DNA from: Erysipelotrichaceae bacterium
GTDB lineage: Bacteria > Bacillota_I > Bacilli_A > Erysipelotrichales > Erysipelotrichaceae
NCBI GenBank assembly: GCA_030523555.1
Contig: JAUNIH010000001.1
Span: 1-64,000 of the forward strand
DNA: 64,000 nt
Direction: 5' to 3'
In this document: one piece after another, positions 1-8,891 of the stretch
How the letters are laid out: every line of letters starts with the position of its first letter
Numbering within the stretch: the first letter of the stretch is position 1
The notes under the pieces: generated by a model
Told to the model about the DNA's origin: nothing
The model's database searches: none
Seen by the model: the letters and a program-made list of their open reading frames with translations, nothing else
Made by a program: the position numbers and the translations under genes

Positions 1-46
1 AGATTCACGCGTAAATACTAGGTTTTTCTACCACACGATTGTAGAG

Positions 47-55
47 TGTTAGAAT
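47..55 (+). promoter_or_regulatory. possible extended -10 promoter before the aldolase operon
   Basis: TGT followed by TAGAAT matches the extended -10 pattern TGnTATAAT at five of six core positions. No convincing -35 is seen 16-18 nt upstream. Transcription would start near 62, just ahead of the Shine-Dalgarno of the first gene. The window begins only 46 nt upstream, so the three-gene operon could equally continue from genes outside the window. Confidence 0.35.
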
Positions 56-77
56 ATAAAAAAGAAAGGTGATAAAA

Positions 78-764
78 ATGTTTGAAAAAGAAAAAGCCGA
101 AGTCATTAAAAACGCCTTGAGACTGGATAAGTACGGTCTAGTAGCCTTAAGTGGTGGAAACATTACCTGGAGAATGGAAAGCGGAGAAATCCTTGTTACA
201 CCAAGCGGTATGATCTATGAGGAAATGGTTCCTGAAGATGTGCTGGTTGTAGATATCAAGGGCAATGTCATTGAAGGTACAAGAAAACCTTCTGTTGATA
301 CAAAGGCACTATGCTACATTCTTGAGAAACGCCCTGATCTTAATGCGGTTATTCATACCCATCAGCCATACGCTACGGGTATCGGTCTTATTCTTGATGA
401 ACTTCCCTGCAACCTTACAACCTTAGCCAACGCGACATGGGGTTCTGTAAAGGTAGCTCCTTATTCTTCTGCTGCATCAATGCAGATGGGTTTAGAAGCA
501 GTTGCCAATCTTGATGATAAACTGGCAGTAATTCTTAAACATCATGGTGTAATCGGTGTAGGAAGAACTTTAAAGGAAGCCATGTATTCGGTTGTCTATC
601 TTGAAGAGGCAGCCAAGACATACTATATTGCCTATTCAATGAATCCTAATGTGCCAGAGTTCTCACCAGAACAGGTAGAACGTGCTGTTACAGTCTTCAG
701 ATACTACGGTCAGGATACTGCCAAGATGCCTGATGAAGTATTTATGAATAAAGAAAACCATTAA
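78..764 (+). CDS. class II (zinc) aldolase, FucA/AraD family
   Basis: A 228-residue cytosolic enzyme of the L-fuculose-phosphate aldolase / L-ribulose-5-phosphate 4-epimerase family, which cleaves or epimerises phosphorylated ketoses with a bound divalent metal. Seen: the substrate loop SGGN near residue 25, TPSG near 41, the metal-ligand motif IHTH near 92 and HHG near 157, all in the expected order; the length is normal for the family. The ATG at 78 is preferred to an upstream in-frame GTG because AAAGGTG sits 6 nt before it. It is followed after 21 nt by the YjbQ-family gene and then an LsrF-like aldolase, apparently one operon. The substrate cannot be told from sequence; 5-deoxyribulose- or methylthioribulose-phosphate cleavage is a possible alternative to fuculose phosphate. 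Confidence 0.85.
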   Translation: MFEKEKAEVIKNALRLDKYGLVALSGGNITWRMESGEILVTPSGMIYEEMVPEDVLVVDIKGNVIEGTRKPSVDTKALCYILEKRPDLNAVIHTHQPYATGIGLILDELPCNLTTLANATWGSVKVAPYSSAASMQMGLEAVANLDDKLAVILKHHGVIGVGRTLKEAMYSVVYLEEAAKTYYIAYSMNPNVPEFSPEQVERAVTVFRYYGQDTAKMPDEVFMNKENH

Positions 765-785
765 TAAGAAAGGAGAACAATTATT

Positions 786-1310
786 ATGGCGGTTTATAAG
801 AAAGTAATTACTGGTTTAATGTCCAAAGGTAAAGTTCCTACTTATATCAACGTTACTGAAGAAGTACGTAAGATCGTTGAAGAAAGTGGAATCCAGAATG
901 GTATTGTTACAGTTATGTCACCTCATACCACATGTTCAGTATTCTTTGAAGAATATGATCATGATGAAATGCCTGACGGTACTACATTCCTGCAGCAGGA
1001 TCTCGATAACGCTTTAGCGAAGATTATTCCTGATCAGACTGCCTGGGGCCAGTATTTCTATCCAGGTGTTAAACATTTTGAAGCTGTTGAATCATGGCCT
1101 GATATTGATAAATATCTTCCAGGAGGGGACAGAACCGCATTATATAACTGCGATGCACATTTAAGATCTACCATTATCGGTGCAAGTCAGACATTTGAAG
1201 TAGATAACGGTAAACTGCTGATGAGTGTTACAGGTTATATCTATTTCGTTGATTTTGACAGATCAAGGCCTAGAGAAAGAAAATGCCGAGTTGTTGTGAT
1301 CGGTGAATAA
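786..1310 (+). CDS. YjbQ/UPF0047 family protein
   Basis: A 174-residue protein of the YjbQ (UPF0047) family, small proteins of uncertain role reported to have weak thiamine-phosphate synthase activity. Family signatures are visible: SPHTTCSVFFEE near residue 45 and the NCDAHLRSTIIGAS block near 121, then a C-terminal VTGYIYFVDFD strand. It is longer than the usual 130-140 residues because of extra sequence between these blocks (about residues 75-115). The ATG follows AAAGGAG by 9 nt. Its place between two aldolase genes argues for a role in the same small-molecule pathway, but no substrate can be assigned from sequence. Confidence 0.8.
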   Translation: MAVYKKVITGLMSKGKVPTYINVTEEVRKIVEESGIQNGIVTVMSPHTTCSVFFEEYDHDEMPDGTTFLQQDLDNALAKIIPDQTAWGQYFYPGVKHFEAVESWPDIDKYLPGGDRTALYNCDAHLRSTIIGASQTFEVDNGKLLMSVTGYIYFVDFDRSRPRERKCRVVVIGE

Positions 1311-1331
1311 TAAAAGAAGGAGAAAGAAAAT

Positions 1332-2213
1332 ATGGCAGACGCTGTAGGCAACAAAGTTGCGCACAATTATTATCTTGATATTCCTCAGAAACAGGATACT
1401 TACTTTGTTAAGGGTATGAATAATACCGACTGGGGTATGAAAGACCGTTTATCAAGAATATTCAATCCTAAGAGCGGTAACACTGTTATGCTGGCATTTG
1501 ACCACGGTTATTTCATGGGTCCTACTGCCGGTCTTGAAAGACTGGATGTAACTATCGCTCCTTTATGTGAAATGGCAGATGTACTGATGGGTACTAGAGG
1601 TGCTATCAGAACATGTATTCCACCGGTTTACAATAAAGCGGTATGTCTTCGTGCAACGCATGACCAGTCAGTACTCTTTGATGATTTATCAATCGGTAAT
1701 GGTTTCTGTACTGATATTGAAGATGCCATCAGAATGAACGCCTCAGCTATCGCTATGCAGTGCTTTATCGGTGGTAAGGGCGAAAGAGATTCAATTGAAA
1801 ATCTCTGCCGTGCTGTAGATATGGGCAACAAATACGGTATTCCTGTATTGGGTGTTACAGCTGTAGGTAAGGAAATGGAAAGAAATGCCAAATACTTCTC
1901 TCTGGCAACACGAATTCTCGCAGAACAGGGCGCAAGCTTTGTAAAGACTTATTACTGTGAAGACTTTGAAAAGGTTGTAGCGGCATGTCCGGTTCCAATC
2001 GTTATTGCCGGTGGTAAGAAGCTTCCTGAAAATGAAGCACTTGAAATGGCATATAACGCAATCAGATGTGGTGCCAATGGTGTAGATATGGGCAGAAACG
2101 TCTTCCAGTCTGAACATCCTGTAGAGATGATGTCAGCCATCAGAAAAGTCGTTCATGAAGGTCTGACCGGCAAGGAAGCTTACGATTACTATCTGAGTGA
2201 AATCAATAAATAG
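1332..2213 (+). CDS. DeoC/FbaB-type class I aldolase, LsrF-like
   Basis: A 293-residue TIM-barrel aldolase resembling LsrF (thiolase for phosphorylated autoinducer-2) and archaeal-type class I fructose-bisphosphate aldolase. Seen: the N-terminal strand MLAFDHGYFMGPTAG near residue 55, the VKTYYCEDF strand near 205 carrying the expected Schiff-base lysine, PIVIAGGKK near 223 and the phosphate-binding GANGVDMGRNVFQ near 248. The RBS AGAAGGAGA precedes the ATG. It is the last gene before a strong terminator. No lsr transporter, lsrK or lsrR lies in the window, so autoinducer-2 breakdown is only one option; another phosphorylated sugar fragment is equally possible. Confidence 0.8.
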   Translation: MADAVGNKVAHNYYLDIPQKQDTYFVKGMNNTDWGMKDRLSRIFNPKSGNTVMLAFDHGYFMGPTAGLERLDVTIAPLCEMADVLMGTRGAIRTCIPPVYNKAVCLRATHDQSVLFDDLSIGNGFCTDIEDAIRMNASAIAMQCFIGGKGERDSIENLCRAVDMGNKYGIPVLGVTAVGKEMERNAKYFSLATRILAEQGASFVKTYYCEDFEKVVAACPVPIVIAGGKKLPENEALEMAYNAIRCGANGVDMGRNVFQSEHPVEMMSAIRKVVHEGLTGKEAYDYYLSEINK

Positions 2214-2223
2214 GATTATTCAA

Positions 2224-2258
2224 ATTAAAGGGTGATTCAATCGAATCACCCTTATTTT
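2224..2258. terminator. bidirectional intrinsic terminator between convergent genes
   Basis: An 11-bp perfect stem (2228-2238 with 2243-2253) and a 4-nt loop are followed by ATTTTT on the plus strand. On the minus strand TTTAAT follows, so the hairpin can end both the aldolase operon and plsY. Confidence 0.85.
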
Positions 2259-2869
2259 TATTTATCTTTCTTTGTCAGGTACATCTTGGATTCTGTTCCA
2301 TCTAAGAGTCTTTGAATATTTGCCTTATGTCTGTATATGACAAATAAGGCAAGGCAGGCAGTCATCAGTCCAACCTTAAGATCTACAAAGATACTAACGA
2401 GTATGGCACAGGCTGATACGCCGCATATCGATCCAAGTGATACATAATTTGTTGTAAGGAACAAGGCAAAGAAGACGGCTACAGGAATAATAAACGTAAA
2501 CACCAGTTCATTATTTACAAATAACGCCAGGCCAAGCATGTATCCGTATGAGCAGGCAACAGCTTTACCGCCTTTGAATCCGGCGAATAACGGGAAGCAG
2601 TGTCCGATACATGTCGCAAGACCTGCATACTGTTCAAAGCCTGGTGAGATAAAATGGACGATAACCATTACGATGAACGCCTTAAGGGCATCCAGTAATA
2701 TAACGGCCACACCTGCAGGTTTTCCTAAGACTCTGGCAGCGTTTGTACCTCCAAGATTACCTGATCCGTAATTACGGATATCTTTTCCATAAAAGACTTT
2801 TCCAATGATCAGGCCCCATGGTATAGAACCGATAATATATCCGATCAACAACAATAATACGACTTTCAT
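2258..2869 (-). CDS. plsY: acyl-phosphate:glycerol-3-phosphate acyltransferase PlsY
   Basis: Membrane enzyme that transfers an acyl group from acyl-phosphate to glycerol-3-phosphate, the first acylation in phospholipid synthesis. Seen: about five hydrophobic segments, the N-terminal GSIPWGLIIGK, the loop YGSGNLGGTNAARVLGK and the later GHCFPLFAGFKGGKAVA motif, all typical. The 203-residue length fits the family. The start at 2869 is preferred over an upstream in-frame codon at 2914 because AAGGGG lies directly upstream and the protein then begins with its first membrane segment. It diverges from parE across about 60 nt, a gene order also known around plsY-parE-parC in Bacillus. Confidence 0.95.
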   Translation of the reverse strand: MKVVLLLLIGYIIGSIPWGLIIGKVFYGKDIRNYGSGNLGGTNAARVLGKPAGVAVILLDALKAFIVMVIVHFISPGFEQYAGLATCIGHCFPLFAGFKGGKAVACSYGYMLGLALFVNNELVFTFIIPVAVFFALFLTTNYVSLGSICGVSACAILVSIFVDLKVGLMTACLALFVIYRHKANIQRLLDGTESKMYLTKKDK

Positions 2870-2894
2870 AAATACCCCTTTAATACTCCTATAT

Positions 2895-2903
2895 TCTATA
2901 ACA
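2895..2903 (-). promoter_or_regulatory. putative extended -10 promoter for plsY
   Basis: On the minus strand TGT precedes TATAGA (extended -10 pattern). Transcription would start near 2888 and give a leader of about 20 nt that contains the plsY Shine-Dalgarno. It lies almost back to back with the parE promoter. Confidence 0.45.
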
Positions 2904-2917
2904 AGTCTCCACAATAA

Positions 2918-2926
2918 TGGTATAAT
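2918..2926 (+). promoter_or_regulatory. extended -10 promoter abutting the parE start codon
   Basis: TGG followed by a perfect TATAAT (2921-2926). ATG codons lie at 2930 and 2936, so the first base of the mRNA should be at or beside the start codon. There is no Shine-Dalgarno, which points to a leaderless parE-parC mRNA. Confidence 0.65.
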
Positions 2927-2935
2927 TTAATGGTT

Positions 2936-4861
2936 ATGGTAAATAAATATGATGACAGCAGTATAGAAATACTTGAAGGTCTTGAGGCAGTAAGAAAAAG
3001 ACCTGGTATGTATATCGGATCAGTTGATGGCAGAGGTCTACATCATCTGGTATGGGAAATAGTCGATAATGCGATTGATGAAGCTTTAAACGGCTTTGGT
3101 GATGAAATAGTAATAGAAATAAATAAAGACGGTTCCTGTACTGTAACCGACTCTGGTAGAGGTATGCCTGTTGGTATGCATAAGAGCGGCAAGAATACAC
3201 TGGAAGTTATTTTTACCGTGCTTCATGCCGGTGGTAAATTCTCTGATCAGGGTGGATACAAGACGGCAGGTGGTTTACATGGTGTTGGTGCGTCGGTAGT
3301 TAACGCTTTATCTTCATGGCTTGTGGTAGAAGTATGTCGAGACAGGAAACGTTATCAGATGCGTTTTGAAAACGGTGGTAAAAAGATAGGCAAACTGATT
3401 GAAATCGGAACTACCAATAAGACCGGTTCAAAGGTTACCTTTATGCCTGATAAATCCATCTTTTCAACGACCAACTTCAATTTCCAGACTATCGTTGACC
3501 GTGCTCAGGAAGAAGCTTTCCTTTTAAAGAATGTACGTTTGACTGTTAAGGATAATCGAACTGACCAGTCTGAATCCTTCCTTTATGAAGAAGGTCTTAA
3601 AGCTTTTATGGAATATCTTCATGAAGATAAGGATGTCTTACATGATACGGTATGTTTCAGTGGCAATAAGGATGGCATAGGGGTAGATATCGCTTTCCAG
3701 TATACGGATGGCTATCAGGAAAATACCTTCTCTTTTGTAAACCTTGTAAGAACGGGCGATGGCGGCAGCCATGAAGTAGGTTATAAGACGGCTTTTACCA
3801 AGGTTATAAATGAATTTGCCAGAGAGAATGGTCTATTAAGAGAAAAGGATAAAAACTTTGAAGGAAGTGATGTAAGAGAAGGTCTTACTTCAATCATTTC
3901 CTGTTCGATACCTGAATCTTTACTTCAGTTTGAAGGGCAGACAAAAGGTAAACTTGGTACACCTGAGGCCAAATCAGCCATCGATGCGATTGTGTCAGAA
4001 CAGTTAAGCTATTATCTTCATGAAAACAAGAACATCGCTTTACAGCTGATTAAAAAGATACAGCGTGCCTGCATAGCCAGAGAAGCTGCCAGAAAGGCCA
4101 AGGATGAAGCCAGATCCGGCAAAAAGAACAGCACAAAATCAAAAGAGATATTAAGCGGTAAACTCGCTAATGCACAAAGTAAGGATTCTTCAAAACTTGA
4201 ACTGTTTTTAGTCGAGGGTGATTCGGCAGGAGGCAGTGCCAAGAAGTGCCGTGATTCAAGATTTCAGGCTATCCTTCCATTAAGAGGCAAGGTTCTTAAT
4301 ACGGAAAGAGCTTCAATCAGTGAAATTGAAAAGAATGAAGAGCTCAATACCATCATCCACTGTGTAGGTGCCGGTGTCGGAGCCAACTTTAATGTCGATA
4401 ATATTCATTACGATAAAATCATCATCATGACCGATGCGGATACCGATGGCGCGCATATTCAGGTCCTTCTTTTAACGTTCTTCTATCGCTTTATGAGAGA
4501 ACTTATTGAGACAGGGCATGTCTATATTGCTATGCCGCCTTTATATGGTGTCATGCAGAACAAACAGCGTGTATATCTTTATTCTGATGAAGAACTCGCC
4601 AGAAAGAAAGAAGAACTGGGTGAAAAACTCGATGTACAGCGTTACAAGGGACTTGGTGAAATGGATGCCGATCAGTTATGGGATACAACCATGGATCCTC
4701 AGAAGAGAACTTTAATACAGGTATCTATTGATGATGCTGCCTTATGTGAAAGAAAGATATCCGTTCTGATGGGCAATAATGCCGAAATCAGAAGAAAATG
4801 GATTGATGATAATATTGATTTTACTTTAGAAGAAGATTACAGAGTTACAAGAAATGGCTAA
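2936..4861 (+). CDS. parE: DNA topoisomerase IV subunit B
   Basis: ATPase subunit of topoisomerase IV (ParC2-ParE2), which unlinks daughter chromosomes. Seen in order: GHKL ATPase motifs (EIVDNAIDEAL near 43, GRGMPVG near 73, GGLHGVGASVVNAL near 109), the transducer domain, then the TOPRIM domain with EGDSAGGSAKK near 426 and the metal site TDADTDGAHI near 500. The 641-residue length is normal. The ATG at 2936 is chosen because the earlier in-frame ATG at 2930 is only 3 nt from the -10 box. Assignment to ParE rather than GyrB rests on the partner downstream and on the plsY neighbour. Confidence 0.93.
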   Translation: MVNKYDDSSIEILEGLEAVRKRPGMYIGSVDGRGLHHLVWEIVDNAIDEALNGFGDEIVIEINKDGSCTVTDSGRGMPVGMHKSGKNTLEVIFTVLHAGGKFSDQGGYKTAGGLHGVGASVVNALSSWLVVEVCRDRKRYQMRFENGGKKIGKLIEIGTTNKTGSKVTFMPDKSIFSTTNFNFQTIVDRAQEEAFLLKNVRLTVKDNRTDQSESFLYEEGLKAFMEYLHEDKDVLHDTVCFSGNKDGIGVDIAFQYTDGYQENTFSFVNLVRTGDGGSHEVGYKTAFTKVINEFARENGLLREKDKNFEGSDVREGLTSIISCSIPESLLQFEGQTKGKLGTPEAKSAIDAIVSEQLSYYLHENKNIALQLIKKIQRACIAREAARKAKDEARSGKKNSTKSKEILSGKLANAQSKDSSKLELFLVEGDSAGGSAKKCRDSRFQAILPLRGKVLNTERASISEIEKNEELNTIIHCVGAGVGANFNVDNIHYDKIIIMTDADTDGAHIQVLLLTFFYRFMRELIETGHVYIAMPPLYGVMQNKQRVYLYSDEELARKKEELGEKLDVQRYKGLGEMDADQLWDTTMDPQKRTLIQVSIDDAALCERKISVLMGNNAEIRRKWIDDNIDFTLEEDYRVTRNG

Positions 4862-7361
4862 GAAAAAACTGGAAGAATTTATAGAAAATACGATTAACGA
4901 AACATTGGACGATATCATGTCTGATCGTTTTGGCAGTTATTCGAAATATATTATTCAGGAAAGAGCCTTACCTGATGCCAGAGACGGTTTAAAACCTGTA
5001 CAGAGAAGAATTCTGTATTCAATGTACATTGATGGTTCTACATATGAAAAGCCTCATAAGAAGTCTGCAAAGACGGTAGGCAGCGTTATGGGTACCTTCC
5101 ATCCGCATGGCGATTCTTCAATCTATGAAGCGATGGTTCGTATGTCTCAGGACTGGAAGATCAATGTACCGCTGATAGATATGCACGGCAACAACGGGTC
5201 TATCGATGATGATCCACCGGCTGCCATGCGTTATACAGAATCAAGGCTTGCCAAGAGCGCTGAATTACTGTTGGATGATATAGATTACAATTCGGTAGCC
5301 ATGACCAACAACTACGATGATACCCATCTGGAGCCTACAGTTTTGCCAGCCAGATTCCCGGTATTATTAGTCAACGGTTCTACTGGTATAGCTTCCGGTT
5401 ATGCGACCAATATTGCGCCTCATAATCTCAATGAAGTAGTAAGTGCCACGATATATCGTTTAAATAATCCTGAATGTACATTGGATGAACTGATGGAACT
5501 GATTAAGGGTCCTGATTTTCCTACAGGTGGTATAGTTCAGGGTAAAAAACAGATTAAAGAAATCTTTGAAACAGGTAGAGGCAAGGTCGTAGTAAGAAGC
5601 CGTTGCGAAATAGTGGAAGAAAAAACAGGTAAACAGATTATCGTCAGCGAGATTCCTTATGAAGTAGTCAAATCATTACTGGTCAAAAAGATATCCGATA
5701 TCTATCTTTCTAAAGAAATAGAAGGTATCGTCGATGTCAGAGATGAATCAGGGAGAAGCGGTTTAAGAATCGTCATCGAATGCAAGAAAGACGCCAATTG
5801 CGAACAGATATTGAATTATCTTTATAAGAATACCGATCTGCAGATTAACTATTCATACAATAATGTTGCGATTGTAAACCATAAGCCTGTACTTATGTCT
5901 TTAACAGACGCCATTGACGCCTTTATCGAACACCGAAGAGAAGTAGTTTTAAACAGATCAGTCTATTTAAGAGATAAAAAGAATGCCCGTTTACATATCA
6001 TCGAAGGATTAATCAAAGCTATATCTATTCTTGATGATGTCATTACGATTATTCGAAGATCAAAGGATAAAAAAGACGCGAAAGAAAAACTGAAAGAAGC
6101 TTTCTTATTCTCCGAAGAACAGGCAGAAGCTATCGTTACTTTAAGACTTTACCGTTTATCCAATACGGATATTGTTTCTTTACAGGATGAAAATAAGACC
6201 CTGGTCAGAGAACTCGCTGAACTAAATGCGATCATATCAAGCAGGAAGGTTCTTGATAATGTACTTACAAACGAATTAAAGAAGATCAATGAAGATATCG
6301 TTATACCTAGAAGATCAACCATTGAAGATGAAGTAAGTGAAGTAATCGTCGATAAGATGGCGATGATTCCAAATGAGCCATGTTACATATGTGTATCCAG
6401 GGACGGATACTTAAAGAGATTCTCAGAGAGGGCATTTAATGCCAACGAGAATCAGCTTCCATTTGTCAAAGAGACTGATGCCTTAATCGGTGTAAAACCT
6501 TGTGATACGCTTGATACACTGCTTGTTATCACATCAAAAGGTAACTGTGCCTATGTGCCTGTTTATAAGATTGATGAATGCAAGTTCAAGGATATCGGTA
6601 AACACGTATCTTCCTATGTAAAAATGGAAGGTAATGAAAAGGTTATCGCTTCTGTCGTTGTGAAGAATTTTGAAACCTATGCGTTCTTAATAACTGCGAC
6701 AAAGAAGGGTATGATCAAAAAGACATCCTTCCCTAAGATGACACTTGAGCGTACATCTAAGGCTGTAAGCTGTATGAAGCTCAAGGATGATGATGAACTT
6801 GTGAGCGCAACTGTAGGATATGAAGGTGATGATCTGATACTTATCACCAAAGAAGGTTACTGCAACAAATATTCCATTGATGTCTTAAGTGATATTGCCA
6901 TGAAGGCTCAGGGAGTATATGGTATCAATGTCAAGGCTGATGAGCTTGTAAAGGCTGAATGTCACCATCATACATCCGATGAACTTCTTGTATCTACGGA
7001 TAAGGGCGGTTTCAAACGTATTCATATTGATTCCTTAGAGATGACATCAAGAAATTCCAAGGGTTACCGTATCTTTAAACAGGTCAAATCCAATCCGCAT
7101 TTGATTAATAAAGTTTCAATGATATCCGGATACAACAGTATCTATGTATCTTCTGATAAGGGACTGAATCTTATTCCTGTTTCGGATATTCCTTTTATGG
7201 ACCTTGAAGCTTCTTTCTCTTATCCTTTGGAAGATAACAGCTATAACTTCTATCTCAAGAAAGATATGTCGGATATTCTGGAAACTGATATTATTGATTT
7301 ACCTGCTGATTATTATGATCAGGAAGTAAAGGAGGATGAACAGACCAGTCTGTTTGATTAA
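4854..7361 (+). CDS. parC: DNA topoisomerase IV subunit A
   Basis: DNA-cleaving subunit of topoisomerase IV. Its start overlaps the parE stop by 8 nt, implying translational coupling. Seen: the winged-helix DNA gate with HPHGDSSIYEAMVR around residue 83 and the active-site tyrosine in AAMRYTE near 125; the preceding block HGNNGSIDDDPPAAMRY is the ParC/GrlA form and differs from the GyrA form HGNFGS-D. A five- or six-bladed C-terminal beta-pinwheel fills residues 500-810. The quinolone-region residues (Ser and Glu in GDSSIYEA) are the usual sensitive type. Length 835 residues. Confidence 0.94.
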   Translation: MAKKKLEEFIENTINETLDDIMSDRFGSYSKYIIQERALPDARDGLKPVQRRILYSMYIDGSTYEKPHKKSAKTVGSVMGTFHPHGDSSIYEAMVRMSQDWKINVPLIDMHGNNGSIDDDPPAAMRYTESRLAKSAELLLDDIDYNSVAMTNNYDDTHLEPTVLPARFPVLLVNGSTGIASGYATNIAPHNLNEVVSATIYRLNNPECTLDELMELIKGPDFPTGGIVQGKKQIKEIFETGRGKVVVRSRCEIVEEKTGKQIIVSEIPYEVVKSLLVKKISDIYLSKEIEGIVDVRDESGRSGLRIVIECKKDANCEQILNYLYKNTDLQINYSYNNVAIVNHKPVLMSLTDAIDAFIEHRREVVLNRSVYLRDKKNARLHIIEGLIKAISILDDVITIIRRSKDKKDAKEKLKEAFLFSEEQAEAIVTLRLYRLSNTDIVSLQDENKTLVRELAELNAIISSRKVLDNVLTNELKKINEDIVIPRRSTIEDEVSEVIVDKMAMIPNEPCYICVSRDGYLKRFSERAFNANENQLPFVKETDALIGVKPCDTLDTLLVITSKGNCAYVPVYKIDECKFKDIGKHVSSYVKMEGNEKVIASVVVKNFETYAFLITATKKGMIKKTSFPKMTLERTSKAVSCMKLKDDDELVSATVGYEGDDLILITKEGYCNKYSIDVLSDIAMKAQGVYGINVKADELVKAECHHHTSDELLVSTDKGGFKRIHIDSLEMTSRNSKGYRIFKQVKSNPHLINKVSMISGYNSIYVSSDKGLNLIPVSDIPFMDLEASFSYPLEDNSYNFYLKKDMSDILETDIIDLPADYYDQEVKEDEQTSLFD

Positions 7362-7363
7362 GT

Positions 7364-7861
7364 ATGGCTTTATTCAGACCTAAAGAAAAACTTCAGATCT
7401 TTACAGATCTCAATACCGATAAACTCAAAGAAAAAGGTTTTGATACTGTTCTTCTTGATATAGACAATACGATAGCCGTTCCCGATACAGGAATCTGTGA
7501 TGAAAGGGCAAAGGCCTTTATTGAAAAACTGAAAAGTGAAGGTTTTAAGGTTGCCATCTTTTCCAATAATACGAAGAAAAGGGTTAAAATGTTTCTTAAC
7601 GGCATGGATGTCGATTATGTATATTTTGCGCTTAAACCGTTACCTTTTCAGTACTGGAGAGCGTGTTTAATGTTAAAGAGTAAACCGGAAAAGACCGTAG
7701 TGCTGGGTGATCAGCTTCTCACTGATATTACCGGTGCCAATCTGAGCGGCTGTTATGGAATATATTGCAAACAGCTGATGGAAAAAGATACACCTATGAC
7801 TTCCGTCAACCGTCAGGTAGAAAAGCTTATATGGAGGTATATCCTTAATGACAAAGTGTAA
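7364..7861 (+). CDS. yqeG: YqeG family HAD-type phosphatase
   Basis: A 165-residue HAD-superfamily hydrolase of the YqeG/TIGR01668 family. Seen: motif I DIDNTIAVPD near residue 32, motif II IFSNN near 65, and the late motif VVLGDQLLTDITGAN near 111. It begins 2 nt after parC and overlaps yqeH by 14 nt; the yqeG-yqeH order is widely conserved in Firmicutes and points to a role linked to ribosome assembly or phospholipid metabolism, though the substrate is unknown. No strong Shine-Dalgarno is seen right before its start, so translation may be coupled to parC. Confidence 0.88.
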   Translation: MALFRPKEKLQIFTDLNTDKLKEKGFDTVLLDIDNTIAVPDTGICDERAKAFIEKLKSEGFKVAIFSNNTKKRVKMFLNGMDVDYVYFALKPLPFQYWRACLMLKSKPEKTVVLGDQLLTDITGANLSGCYGIYCKQLMEKDTPMTSVNRQVEKLIWRYILNDKV

Positions 7862-8891
7862 GGGCTGTGGCGCAGAACTACAGTGTGAAGATAAAAACAG
7901 TATCGGATATGTCGTAAACAACGAACAGGCGTATTGCCAGAGGTGTTTTAGATTATCGCATTATGGTGATACAAAATCGATGTATTCCAATTTTGTGACC
8001 AATGAAAAGATACTGGATATCTATAAGAAATATTCAAATGAACTGTTTGTGGTCATCATTGATATTCTTGATGCCCTGGTTATCGAACAGGATGATCTGC
8101 TGGAACTGTTTAAGGATTATAGTACGATGCTGGTGGTAAACAAGACCGATCTCATGCCTGTAAATATGACAGACGACAAGATCAGTTCCATCTTTTCAAG
8201 AAAACTTTTTGAACTTAACAGAAAGTATCCAAAGACCCGTTGTGCCATTTTAACCAACAAGTTTGAAGGAGCATTCAACGAACAGTTTTTTGAAGTACTT
8301 GATGATCTTGGTGTAAACAGGGTAGTCTTTGCCGGAAGAGCCAATGCCGGTAAATCTTCTTTAATCAATAAACTGATTAAAAGTGATTATCTTACAACAT
8401 CAATGTATCCTGGTACAACCTTATCAGACGTTGAAATTGATTTTGGTAAATATATCTTTATTGATACACCGGGTTTAGTTGATGTGAACAACTATTCAAC
8501 ACATCTAAACAACGATAAATACAAGTTATCGAAGATTGATAAGACGATTAAACCTCAGGTTTTCCAGTTTGTGGACAGACAGTCATATTTCTATCAGGGA
8601 TTACTTAGAGTAGATGTCATTCCAAAAGAAAAATCTTCGATAATTTTCTATATCAACAATAATCAGGAGATACACCGTACAAAGAGTGAGAATGCGGATG
8701 ACTATTATCAGAAACATTATTCTGAGTTTGATCTGAAGGTTAAACCTTTATCGGAAAAAGAATATTCAATAGATGGTGAACAGTTATTTGTGATTAAAGG
8801 ACTTGGTTTATTCAAGATTAACGGTAAATGTGATATTGTGGTACACAGTTTAAGTGATGTATCAGTATATAAGAGTGAGGTGAGTATTTAA
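7848..8891 (+). CDS. yqeH: ribosome biogenesis GTPase YqeH
   Basis: Circularly permuted GTPase needed for 30S subunit assembly. Seen: an N-terminal zinc finger with two CxxC pairs (CKGC near residue 3 and CQRC near 31), then GTPase motifs in permuted order: G4 NKTD near 99, then G1 GRANAGKSS near 163 and G3 DTPG near 205, followed by the C-terminal RNA-binding domain. 347 residues, slightly shorter than Bacillus YqeH. GGAGG lies upstream of the ATG inside yqeG. In Bacillus aroE follows yqeH; here yhbY follows at once. Confidence 0.93.
   Translation: MTKCKGCGAELQCEDKNSIGYVVNNEQAYCQRCFRLSHYGDTKSMYSNFVTNEKILDIYKKYSNELFVVIIDILDALVIEQDDLLELFKDYSTMLVVNKTDLMPVNMTDDKISSIFSRKLFELNRKYPKTRCAILTNKFEGAFNEQFFEVLDDLGVNRVVFAGRANAGKSSLINKLIKSDYLTTSMYPGTTLSDVEIDFGKYIFIDTPGLVDVNNYSTHLNNDKYKLSKIDKTIKPQVFQFVDRQSYFYQGLLRVDVIPKEKSSIIFYINNNQEIHRTKSENADDYYQKHYSEFDLKVKPLSEKEYSIDGEQLFVIKGLGLFKINGKCDIVVHSLSDVSVYKSEVSI

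Noticed and set aside
1628-2140. Minus-strand reading frames inside the LsrF-like gene
   Set aside because: They lack ribosome sites and recognisable domains and lie opposite a clear conserved gene; the same applies to other opposite-strand frames in the window.
2936-7361. GyrB/GyrA as the identity of the topoisomerase pair
   Set aside because: The motif near the active tyrosine (HGNNGSIDDDPPAAMRY) is the ParC form, and plsY is the expected neighbour of parE.
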